In this document: positions 35,118-43,416 of the stretch, piece after piece
Numbering within the stretch: the first letter of the stretch is position 1
Layout of the letters: each line of letters opens with the position of its first letter
NCBI RefSeq assembly: GCF_003711105.1
Contig: NZ_CP023865.1
Location: 6,741,001 to 6,805,000 of the forward strand
Direction of reading: 5' to 3'
Origin: Actinoplanes teichomyceticus ATCC 31121
Lineage (GTDB): Bacteria > Actinomycetota > Actinomycetes > Mycobacteriales > Micromonosporaceae
Length of the DNA: 64,000 nucleotides
Translations under genes and position numbers: made by a program
The notes under the pieces: model-generated
Told to the model about the DNA's origin: nothing
Databases searched by the model: none
What the model saw: only the letters and a program-made list of their open reading frames with translations

Positions 35118-36085
35118 CACACGATCCTCCCCTGCCAGCGCGCGCCGAGCAGCCCGCCGAGCGCCAGCAGCAGCAGGGCGGCCCCGGCGAACGGCGCGGT
35201 CAGCTCCAGCGGCTCCCGCTTCGTGGTCAGGCGCAGGTCGACGGACCGGGTGGCGTCGGCCAGCGTGTCCGCGTCCCCGGCCGGGCGGTACGCCCCGCCG
35301 GTGGTCTGCGCGACCGTGGTCAGCAGGCTCTCGTCCAGTGCGGTGCTCAGCTGGTAGCCGTCCACCTGGACGGTCGCGCCCCGGGCGGTGCCCACGCCGA
35401 CGGTCTGGATCCGCACCCCGGCCGCGGCGGCCAGCTCGGCGGCGGCCACGGCGTCCGGGCCGCCGGTGTCCTCACCGTCGGAGAAGAGCACGATGGTCGC
35501 CGACGGCCAGTAGCCGAGCGCGCCGGGCTCCGGGGCGGCGCCGTTCTCCGGCAGGCTGACCGGTTGGCCGGTGATGGCCCCCAGCCCGACCAGGATGGCC
35601 TGGCCGAGCGAGGTGCCACCGCTCGCCCTGATCCGGGCGATCGCGGCGGCCGCGGCGCGGTGGTCGCCGGTCGGCGCCTGGGTGAGCAGCGCCTGGTCGC
35701 CGAAGACCAGCACGCCGACGTCGACGGTGCCCGGCTGCTCCTCGACGAATCCGGTGGCGGCGGCCTGGGCGGCGGCCAGCCGGGTCGGGGTGACGTCGGT
35801 GGCGGCCATGCTGTTGGAGATGTCGAAGGCCAGTAGAACGGTGCCGGCCACCCTGGGCACGCCCACCTGGGCCTGCGGGCGGGCCAGGGCGACCAGCAGG
35901 ACGGGCAGGGCGGCGAGCAGCAGAGCGTACGGCAGATGGCGCCGCAGGCGCCCGCCGCCCGGTGTGCCGAGACCGGCCCGCCGCAGCGCGGCGCGGCGGC
36001 GCCGCTGCCACCTCGCGTAGCCGGCGACCGCGCCGCCGGGGACCAGCACCGCGAGCACCAGCACGGCGGGATGCAGGAAGCTCAT
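35117..36085 (-). CDS. VWA-domain membrane protein (BatA-like), first copy
   Basis: 322 aa with the same plan: N-terminal helices (AVLVLAVLVPGGAVAGYA, YALLLAALPVLLVALA), VWA domain with MIDAS FDISNSMAATD and IVLFSDGEDTGG, and a C-terminal helix (LTAPFAGAALLLLALGGLLG). Paralogue of the next gene, so the pair arose by duplication and may form a heteromer. ~100 bp separates it from the DUF58 gene, and that gap contains a histidine kinase relic. Confidence 0.88.
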   Translation of the reverse strand: MSFLHPAVLVLAVLVPGGAVAGYARWQRRRRAALRRAGLGTPGGGRLRRHLPYALLLAALPVLLVALARPQAQVGVPRVAGTVLLAFDISNSMAATDVTPTRLAAAQAAATGFVEEQPGTVDVGVLVFGDQALLTQAPTGDHRAAAAAIARIRASGGTSLGQAILVGLGAITGQPVSLPENGAAPEPGALGYWPSATIVLFSDGEDTGGPDAVAAAELAAAAGVRIQTVGVGTARGATVQVDGYQLSTALDESLLTTVAQTTGGAYRPAGDADTLADATRSVDLRLTTKREPLELTAPFAGAALLLLALGGLLGARWQGRIV

Positions 36086-36120
36086 CGGCGCCTCCGCCCG
36101 GCCGGCCGGCCCGCCCCGGC

Positions 36121-36171
36121 GACGCCGCCCGGGAGATCCACGACATCGTCGCGCACTCCCTCACCGTCGTC
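36121..36171 (+). pseudogene. 17-codon histidine kinase H-box relic
   Basis: On the plus strand, between two minus-strand genes, DAAREIHDIVAHSLTVV can be read without interruption. This is the phospho-acceptor motif of NarL-type (HisKA_3) kinases. Nothing before or after belongs to a kinase. Either a tiny relic of an inserted gene or a chance match; the motif is long for chance. Confidence 0.4.
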
Positions 36172-36185
36172 CGCGGGCCGCCGGC

Positions 36186-37097
36186 TCATCGGCGCCCCCG
36201 GCCGGCGGCGCGGACCATCTGGACCAGGGCGGCCATCAGGTCCTGGTCGGTGGTGATCCGGTGAGCGGCGACCCCGGCCCGGCGCAGGGCGCCGGTCAGT
36301 TCCGCCTCGCGGGCGTCGGCCTGGCCGGCGAGCCGGCCGCGCAGCAGCGGGTCGCCGGTGTCGACCAGCAGCTGCTCACCGGTCTCGGCGTCCTCGACGA
36401 CGATCACGCCGAGGTCGGGAAGGTCCAGCTCGGCCGGATCCACCACGCGGATCGCCACCACCTCGTGGCGGTGGGTGAGCATACCGAGCGGGCGCTCCCA
36501 GCCGGGCTCGCCGATGAAGTCGGACATCACGAAGATCAGGCTGCGCCGCCGTGCCGTGGTGGCCGCCGCGAGGCGGAACATCGCGGCCAGGTCGGTGGTC
36601 GCCCGGGCGGGCTTGCGGCCCCGGATCCGCCGCTTCGCCGCCACCGGCGCGGGCGCCAGCAGCTCGTGGGCGATGCGGAGGATCTGGTCCCGTCCGGTAC
36701 GCGGCGCAAGCACCCGCTGCGCGGCGTTGTCGAACAGGATCGCGCCGACCCGGTTGCCGCCGCGGGACACCAGCCTCGCCAGGCTGACCGCCAGCTCGGT
36801 GGCGACCGAGTCCTTCCCGGGGCCGCCGAACCGCATCGAGGCCGACCGGTCGACCACCAGCCAGGCGGTGAGCTCGCGGTCCTCGGTGTACTGCCGGACG
36901 AACGGCTCGTCGAGCCGGGCGGTGACGTTCCAGTCGATGTGCCGGACGTCGTCCTCGCCGGTGTAGGCGCGCAGGTCGGTGAAGTCGAGGCCGGCGCCGT
37001 GCCGAACCGTGCGGTACGCGCCCCGCAGCCGCCCGTCGAGGCGGCGGCCGAGTCGCCACTCCAGGCGCCGCAGCAGCCGGTCGGGAGGGGTGGCCAC
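36186..37097 (-). CDS. DUF58 protein of the MoxR operon
   Basis: 303 aa. DUF58 core DFTDLRAYTGEDDVRHIDWN, then ARLDEPFVRQYTEDRE and a degenerate VWA-like fold (VVDRSASMRFGG, FVMSDFIGEPGWE). Cytoplasmic partner of MoxR ATPases and BatA-type VWA proteins. Follows MoxR with 2 bp between stop and start. Complete. Its biochemical role is not established in the family. Confidence 0.9.
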   Translation of the reverse strand: MATPPDRLLRRLEWRLGRRLDGRLRGAYRTVRHGAGLDFTDLRAYTGEDDVRHIDWNVTARLDEPFVRQYTEDRELTAWLVVDRSASMRFGGPGKDSVATELAVSLARLVSRGGNRVGAILFDNAAQRVLAPRTGRDQILRIAHELLAPAPVAAKRRIRGRKPARATTDLAAMFRLAAATTARRRSLIFVMSDFIGEPGWERPLGMLTHRHEVVAIRVVDPAELDLPDLGVIVVEDAETGEQLLVDTGDPLLRGRLAGQADAREAELTGALRRAGVAAHRITTDQDLMAALVQMVRAAGRGRR

Positions 37098-37099
37098 GG

Positions 37100-38092
<993 letters not shown>

Positions 38093-38132
38093 GTGTCCCG
38101 CCCCTCGGTTGCGTCTGGCCTGCTGTCGGTTC

Positions 38133-38999
38133 TCACCGCGGCGGCGCCCGGCCGTCGCCGTCCGGCCCGCCACCGATGGCCGCGCCGATCGGCACGGCGA
38201 AGCCGATGCCGATGAAGGTGCCCGCGTCGGTCGGGTTGGCCAGGGCCACCACGATGCCGACCACCTGACCCCGGTCGTTGATCAGCGGTCCGCCCGAGTT
38301 GCCGGGGTTGACCGCCGCGTCGAACTGGATCAGCCCGGCGAGGTCGTCCTGCTTCTCCCGGTTCAGCCGGCGGTCCAGCCCGGAGACGACGCCGCTGCTG
38401 GTGGAGTCGACCAGACCCAGCGGGTTGCCCATCGCCACCACCGCGTCGCCGACCCGCACGCCGCCGCCGAGCACCGCCGGGACCAGTGTCTCCGGCAGCG
38501 TCGCCGGGGTCAGCGTGGCGATGTCCCGCTCCGGGTCGCCGACGGCGACCCGGGCGGCCGACGTGGTCCCGTCCGCGTACGTCAGCTTGATCGTCTCGGC
38601 CCCGTCGACCACGTGGAACGCGGTCAGCACGGCCCCGTCCGCGTTCGCGATCACGCCGGTGCCGGTCGCCGACTCCAGCGCTTGGCGCGCGTCGTGGCCG
38701 GTGGTCCGGATCAGCACCACCGACGGCCGCACCGCCCGGTAGACCTCGGGGACGCCCAGCGGCCCCGCGGGGCCCGACGGGGACGGTTGCGGCGCGGCGG
38801 CCGGCAGCGTCCGGTCGCCGCCACCGCGGACCAGGACCACCACGGTCAAAGCGACGGCCCAGAGCACGGCCACCGCGATCAGCGCGCGACGGCGGAGCCG
38901 CGGGGTGTTCCAGCCGCCGAGCGCGCTCAGCCGGCTCGGGGCCGGCTGCGGCGCGGCGGGCTCCGGGGGCTCCGAGCCGTCCGGCCGCAGCACGGTCAT
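38133..38999 (-). CDS. membrane-anchored trypsin-like (HtrA/DegP-type) serine protease, no PDZ
   Basis: 288 aa. Pro-rich cytoplasmic head, one membrane helix (ALIAVAVLWAVALTVVVLV, ~39-57), a Pro/Ser linker, then an S1C-like protease: catalytic His in LTAFHVVDG, Asp in PERDIATL, Ser in NPGNSGGPLI. The usual PDZ domain is absent; the chain ends soon after GIGFAVPIG. Acts outside the membrane on secreted or envelope proteins. Position just before moxR suggests a shared envelope quality-control role. The start at 38999 is chosen by the protein plan; the ribosome site is weak. Confidence 0.85.
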   Translation of the reverse strand: MTVLRPDGSEPPEPAAPQPAPSRLSALGGWNTPRLRRRALIAVAVLWAVALTVVVLVRGGGDRTLPAAAPQPSPSGPAGPLGVPEVYRAVRPSVVLIRTTGHDARQALESATGTGVIANADGAVLTAFHVVDGAETIKLTYADGTTSAARVAVGDPERDIATLTPATLPETLVPAVLGGGVRVGDAVVAMGNPLGLVDSTSSGVVSGLDRRLNREKQDDLAGLIQFDAAVNPGNSGGPLINDRGQVVGIVVALANPTDAGTFIGIGFAVPIGAAIGGGPDGDGRAPPR

Positions 39000-39171
39000 C
39001 ACGGCACGACCGCCACACTCAGCATTTCTCGACCCTAGAAGCGATTCCTCGGAAATCGCCGTGAACCCGCCAATGGTTTCCGGTACGCGAGATCGCCCAT
39101 TTGCCCTGACAACCGGCATCTCGCCGCGGCCCGCGCCGGCCCCGGGCGGGACCGGCGCGTACCGGAGGAGA

Positions 39172-40425
39172 TCACCCGGCGTCGCTGACCTCCGCCAGGT
39201 AGGCCGCGGCCTTCTCCGGGTCGACGAACCAGTTGAGGAAGTCGTTCGGGTCGGCGAAGCCGGCCGCGAAGCGGCGGGCGATCCGCTCGTTGTGCGCGGC
39301 GGCGCCGAGCACCTGCTGCACGTGCGGCGGCAGCGGTTGCAGCATGGCGTTGGTCCAGCCGGTGACGGCCTGGCCGTGCGCGGTCCAGAAGCTCTCGAAC
39401 GTCTCGGTCATCCACCGCTCGTCGAACGGCTGCTCGCCGCGCGCCAGGATGGCCTGCAGGTAGTGGTGCGCGGCCTTGGCCGCGGTGTTGCTGCCCTGCC
39501 CGGTGATCGGATCGTTGGCGATCACCACGTCGGCCAGGCCGAGCACCCGGCCGCCGCCGGGCAGGGCGGCGACCGGGCGGCGGACCGTGGGCGTGTACCG
39601 GCCGTGCAGGGTGGCCTTGCCGTCGGTGAGCCGCACGTCGCCGGCGCGCTCGTGCACCCAGGGCAGGTACTCGCGGATCAGGTCGAGGGTGATCGCCAGG
39701 TGCTGCTCGGGGGCCATCCGGCCGGTGTGCCCCGCCCAACGGTCCAGCGGCCCGCCCGGGACCGCCTCCCAGAAGAGGATGTCGCACGGGCCGGTGTGGG
39801 TCAGGCCCGGGATCACGAACAGCTCACCCAGACCGGGTACGGCGTGGAAGCCGACGTGCGGCACCGGCCACGTCGGATCCGGCTCCAGCCCGTGCACGTA
39901 CGCGACGGCCAGCCCGCGCTGCGGCTGCGCGTACGGCGAGCGGCTCGGGTCCCGGTCGAACATCGCGACCAAGTCGCCCTTGCCGGCCGCGACCACGGTC
40001 AGGTCGTACCGCCCGAGCTGGGTGATCGCGTCCAGGTCCTGGGTGGTGACCGCGTTGTAGATGACGTCGACGCCGCGCTCCTGCGCGTCCTCCAGCCAGC
40101 GGGCCATCTTGATCCGCTGGTCGGTGGACTGGCCCGGCCGGTCCAGTGGCGCGGTGATCTGCAGGGCCAGCTGCCCGGGCGGGGCGGAGAGCGCGACCCG
40201 CAGGCCGTTGATCGGTGGGGCCACGCTCTCCCAGTGGTTCAGCCCGTAGGCCCGCTCGGTGCTCAACGAGAGGTCGAACATCGCCTGCGTCGAGGTGATC
40301 CAGCCGGTACGGATCTCCTCCGGGGTGCGCGCCGACATGAGGGTGACCTCGTAGCCCTCGGCGCGCAGGCTGAGGGCGAGCTGGAGACCGGCCTGACCGG
40401 CCCCCACGATGAGGATCTTGCGCAA
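39172..40425 (-). CDS. styrene/indole monooxygenase-like flavoprotein (StyA type)
   Basis: 417 aa. FAD-binding GxGxxG in ILIVGAGQAGLQLALSLRAEG, the styrene-monooxygenase segment RTGWITSTQAMFDLSL and a helix with DQRIKMARWLEDAQERG. FAD-dependent epoxidation or hydroxylation of an aromatic alkene; the reductase StyB is not nearby. It follows the conservon GTPase gene by 21 bp. In Streptomyces conservons the fifth gene is often a P450; here a flavoprotein takes that place. Substrate unknown. Confidence 0.88.
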   Translation of the reverse strand: MRKILIVGAGQAGLQLALSLRAEGYEVTLMSARTPEEIRTGWITSTQAMFDLSLSTERAYGLNHWESVAPPINGLRVALSAPPGQLALQITAPLDRPGQSTDQRIKMARWLEDAQERGVDVIYNAVTTQDLDAITQLGRYDLTVVAAGKGDLVAMFDRDPSRSPYAQPQRGLAVAYVHGLEPDPTWPVPHVGFHAVPGLGELFVIPGLTHTGPCDILFWEAVPGGPLDRWAGHTGRMAPEQHLAITLDLIREYLPWVHERAGDVRLTDGKATLHGRYTPTVRRPVAALPGGGRVLGLADVVIANDPITGQGSNTAAKAAHHYLQAILARGEQPFDERWMTETFESFWTAHGQAVTGWTNAMLQPLPPHVQQVLGAAAHNERIARRFAAGFADPNDFLNWFVDPEKAAAYLAEVSDAG

Positions 40426-40446
40426 CTCACTGCCTCCTGTAGAGCT

Positions 40447-41160
40447 CTATCCGATGCCGGAGATGGCGTAGGGGCCGGCCGGCACCCCGGCCGCGGTGGC
40501 CCGCTCGGTCGCGTGGTTCACCACGGACAGCAGGGCGTGGGCGACGTTGCGCGGGTCGCGGACGTCCGCGGCGATCAGCGGCACGTACGGGGGCAGGGTG
40601 AGCGCCTCCCGTACCTCGGCGAGGTCGTGGGTCTGCACGCCGTGGAACAGGTTCACGCAGACCACCCACGGCACGTTCGCGTCGTTCTCGAAGTAGTTGA
40701 CCGCGGGGAACGAGCTCTCCAGATGATTGGTGTCCACCAGGATCAGGGCCCCGACCGCGCCGCGCACCAGGTCGTCCCACATCGGCCAGAACCGTGGCTG
40801 GCCGGGCGTGCCGAACAGGTACAGCACCAGCGCCTCGTCGATGGTGACCCGGCCGAAGTCCATCGCCACGGTGGTGGTGACCTTGTCGATGCCCGGGTCC
40901 AGCCGGTCGATCTGGGCGGCCGCCGCGGTCATCCAGCTCTCCGTGCGGATCGCCGGGATCTCCGAGATGGCCGAGACCGCGGTGGTCTTGCCGACGCCGA
41001 AGCCGCCCGCGATGACGATCTTCGCGGACGTCATCGCGGGCGGCGGGTCCGTGTCCGGTACCGGCCGCGCGGCGGTGTCCGCTGAGGTCATCGGCTGCGC
41101 GGCGGCGTCGGGTGCGGTCATCGGCTGCGCGGCGTCAGGTGAGTCGCAGGAGGCCGGCAC
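40447..41160 (-). CDS. conservon small GTPase-like protein (CvnD type)
   Basis: 237 aa from a GTG at 41160 with TGGAGA 9 nt before it; the ATG at 41121 lacks a ribosome site. A Pro/Ala-rich head with repeats of AAQPMT precedes the GTPase core: P-loop IVIAGGFGVGKTT, G3-like LFGTPGQPRFWPMWDDL, and VCVNLFHGVQ in place of the NKxD G4. Membrane-associated switch of the Cvn system. Overlaps the DUF742 gene by 26 bp. Regulates differentiation or secondary metabolism in related Streptomyces systems. Confidence 0.9.
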   Translation of the reverse strand: MPASCDSPDAAQPMTAPDAAAQPMTSADTAARPVPDTDPPPAMTSAKIVIAGGFGVGKTTAVSAISEIPAIRTESWMTAAAAQIDRLDPGIDKVTTTVAMDFGRVTIDEALVLYLFGTPGQPRFWPMWDDLVRGAVGALILVDTNHLESSFPAVNYFENDANVPWVVCVNLFHGVQTHDLAEVREALTLPPYVPLIAADVRDPRNVAHALLSVVNHATERATAAGVPAGPYAISGIG

Positions 41161-41485
41161 GGAGTCTCTCCAGGAGCGCTAGATCTTGCGAGGGGCGGGC
41201 GTCGTGGACCACCAGCTGACCGATCTTGAGCAGGTCACTGATCAGCAGCCGGGTCAGGCCGAGCGGCAGCCCGGAGCTGGCCGACAGCTCGGCCACCGAG
41301 CACATCCGCCGAGCCTGCTCGTAGAGCGTCCGCGAGGCCGGGGCCAGGCTCGCGGCGAGGACCGGGTCGTACCGGTTGCCGGTGGACACCAGGGTGTGGA
41401 TCAGCAGCGGGCTGCGGCTGGCGGTGCGCCCCCGCGCGGTCATGTACGGGCGCACCTTCCAGTGCAGCCCCGGCCTTCGGGCCAT
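41135..41485 (-). CDS. conservon DUF742 protein (CvnC type)
   Basis: 116 aa. Typical DUF742 elements: RPYMTARGRT, IHTLVSTG and the winged-helix-like LSASSGLPLGLTRLLISDLL and LVVHDA. Adapter of the conservon, probably linking the roadblock and GTPase proteins. The ATG at 41485 follows the roadblock stop by 13 bp. Confidence 0.9.
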   Translation of the reverse strand: MARRPGLHWKVRPYMTARGRTASRSPLLIHTLVSTGNRYDPVLAASLAPASRTLYEQARRMCSVAELSASSGLPLGLTRLLISDLLKIGQLVVHDARPSQDLALLERLRAGLLRLT

Positions 41486-41498
41486 GCCGGGCCTCCGA

Positions 41499-41960
41499 TC
41501 AGCGAACCGGTGCGGGCAGGGTGCGCTGGTGCAGCGCGTGACGGGTCTCCGGGGTCAGCGCGTGACCGACGGCCTGGCTGAACGTGGTCATGGCGTAGCC
41601 GAGGTGGCCGATCTGGGTCTGCGGCTTGGCCGCCACCAGCAGCGCCGCGACGAACTCGCCGGACGGGTCGTCGATGCGCAGGAACGCCAGGTGGCCGTGC
41701 GGGTAGCGGATGCTCAGGTTCTCCGGGGCGCCGAGCTGCAGCAGGCCGCCGAGCTGGCCGGTGATGCCGAGGAAGCCGGCGGCGAGCGCCGCGACGCTCT
41801 CCGCGTGCTCCCGGCTCAGGTGGCCGGACGAGGCGAGTTGCAGTCCGTCGGCGGACACCAGGACGACCGCGGTGATCGTCGGCACCTCGCGGACGAGTTG
41901 GCCGATCAGCCAGGAGACATCCGGTTGGCCGCCGTCGGCGGTGGGGCGGTAGTCGGTCAT
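41499..41960 (-). CDS. conservon roadblock/LC7 protein (CvnB type)
   Basis: 153 aa. Roadblock/LC7 fold: VSWLIGQLVREVPTITAVVL, VSADGLQLASSGHL and a central AESVAALAAGFLGITGQLG helix. Dimeric regulator of small GTPases, here of CvnD. The ATG overlaps the kinase stop (ATGA). Complete, normal length for the family. Confidence 0.9.
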   Translation of the reverse strand: MTDYRPTADGGQPDVSWLIGQLVREVPTITAVVLVSADGLQLASSGHLSREHAESVAALAAGFLGITGQLGGLLQLGAPENLSIRYPHGHLAFLRIDDPSGEFVAALLVAAKPQTQIGHLGYAMTTFSQAVGHALTPETRHALHQRTLPAPVR

Positions 41961-43081
41961 TGCGGTCCTTCGGCTTTCGGGGGGACGCTCGGTGCTGGGG
42001 TCCTGGCCTCGGCGGCTTCCGGCTGGGGAGCCTTGGCGCGCGCGGCGTCGACACCGGCGTTGAAGTCGGCGGCGTCGTCGTGCCAGGCGGTCTGGTGGAC
42101 CCGGGTGGTGACCGGGGGCGGCGGTGGCTCGGCGCCGCGCACGCTGGCCGGCACCCGGCGCGGCATCGGCGCCGGGCTGGGCCGGTGCACCGGCAGCTGC
42201 ATGGTGATCTCGTCGGCCCGGGGCGGCGGGACCGGCGCCGGGGCCGGCTCCGGCTCGGCCGGCGGGACCGGGCTGCGCGGCGCCTCGCAGAGCAGGTCCG
42301 CGCCGATCAGCAGCATCGCCACGGTCCCCCGCGGCTGGCGCGGCACCAGCCGCACCCGCAGCGACCGGTGCCGGCGGGTGAGTTCGGCGGCGACGGCCAG
42401 GCCCAGGTGCGCCGGCTGCAGCTCGCCGGCGGCCGGGCCGTCCGGGTTCTCCAGCAGGCGCTCGATCCACGGCAGGTGCGCCGGGTTGAGGCCGATCCCG
42501 TTGTCCTCCACCCGGATCACCACGTCGCCGTCGCCGGTCAGGTGCGCGGCGATGGTGACCGGCTCGGTCGGCGGCGAGTACCGGTCGGCGTTGTCGATCA
42601 GCTCGGTCAGGATGCGGATCACGTCGTCGGCGGCGACCGCGGCCACCGCCAGGTCGGCCATCGGCCCGAAGTGCAGGCGCTCGTAGTGCTCGACGGCGGC
42701 GCCGGCCGCGTGCGCGACGTCCTGCAGCGAGGTGATCTGCTGGTCCGGGTCGTCGAGCGGCTCGCCGGTGAGCACCCGCAGGTTCTCGGCGAGGCGGCGG
42801 ACCCGGGTGACCGAGTGGTCGATCCGGAACAGGATCTTGCGCCGTTCGGCGTCCTGCTCGCGGAACTCGGCCTCCCCGATGTGGTGAACCGCCTCCCACG
42901 TAAGGGTGAGCAGCCGGAGCGCGAACTCCCCGGCGACCGGGCGCCACGGGTCCGCCGGGTCCGGCGCGCTCTGCGGCTGCGCCGGCGGCGGCGCCGGGTC
43001 CTGGTCCGGCTCGCCGAGGGGTACGGCCTGCTCGACCCGCCGCCGACGCCACCAGCTCATCCAGCGGCTCGCCTCGGGCAT
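41957..43081 (-). CDS. conservon histidine kinase-like ATPase (CvnA type), short form
   Basis: 374 aa. Conserved dimerisation helix RRKILFRIDHSVTRVRRLAE with a candidate His, then a HATPase domain: N-box LTELIDNADRYSPP, G1 RVEDNGIGLNP, and HLGLAVAAELTRRH. No membrane segments or extracytoplasmic nitrate-sensor domain, so it is a cytosolic short form; usual CvnA proteins are ~700-1000 aa and membrane-bound. A Pro-rich C-terminal tail (~265-374) is disordered. GGGAGC before the ATG. A 9-bp inverted repeat is 50 bp upstream. Confidence 0.85.
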   Translation of the reverse strand: MPEASRWMSWWRRRRVEQAVPLGEPDQDPAPPPAQPQSAPDPADPWRPVAGEFALRLLTLTWEAVHHIGEAEFREQDAERRKILFRIDHSVTRVRRLAENLRVLTGEPLDDPDQQITSLQDVAHAAGAAVEHYERLHFGPMADLAVAAVAADDVIRILTELIDNADRYSPPTEPVTIAAHLTGDGDVVIRVEDNGIGLNPAHLPWIERLLENPDGPAAGELQPAHLGLAVAAELTRRHRSLRVRLVPRQPRGTVAMLLIGADLLCEAPRSPVPPAEPEPAPAPVPPPRADEITMQLPVHRPSPAPMPRRVPASVRGAEPPPPPVTTRVHQTAWHDDAADFNAGVDAARAKAPQPEAAEARTPAPSVPPKAEGPQ

Positions 43082-43131
43082 CGATTGCTCCCTAATCAGC
43101 CTTCCGTCCTACCTAAACGGAAGAAGATCAC

Positions 43132-43157
43132 CGGGTACGGAATCTGTACCGTACCCG
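43132..43157. promoter_or_regulatory. inverted repeat upstream of the conservon
   Basis: CGGGTACGG (43132-43140) and CCGTACCCG (43149-43157), perfect, 8-nt spacer, 50 bp before the first conservon gene. Good candidate for an operator. Confidence 0.5.
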
Positions 43158-43375
43158 CCTGATTGTCGGGATGGCTATCGGGTGAGTCAGGCTTTCGGCG
43201 CACGGAGGCCGACAATCGCACCCGGTGTCCGAAGGACCGCGGGTCAGCGCGCCGGGACGGTCCATCATGGACGGGACGGGTTCCGGATACGCGGTTGAGG
43301 CTGTCCAAAACCCGGGACACGCCCGGCCGGCCGGGCCGGACACACCCGACCGTCCCGGCACCGGGGACACACAGC

Positions 43376-43409
43376 ATCGGTCCGGCCGACTGACGCCGGC
43401 CGGACCGAT
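43376..43409. terminator. hairpin terminator of the GH9 gene
   Basis: ATCGGTCCGGCC (43376-43387) and GGCCGGACCGAT (43398-43409): perfect 12-bp stem, 10-nt loop, 7 bp past the stop codon. Confidence 0.85.
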
Positions 43410-43416
43410 GACACCT

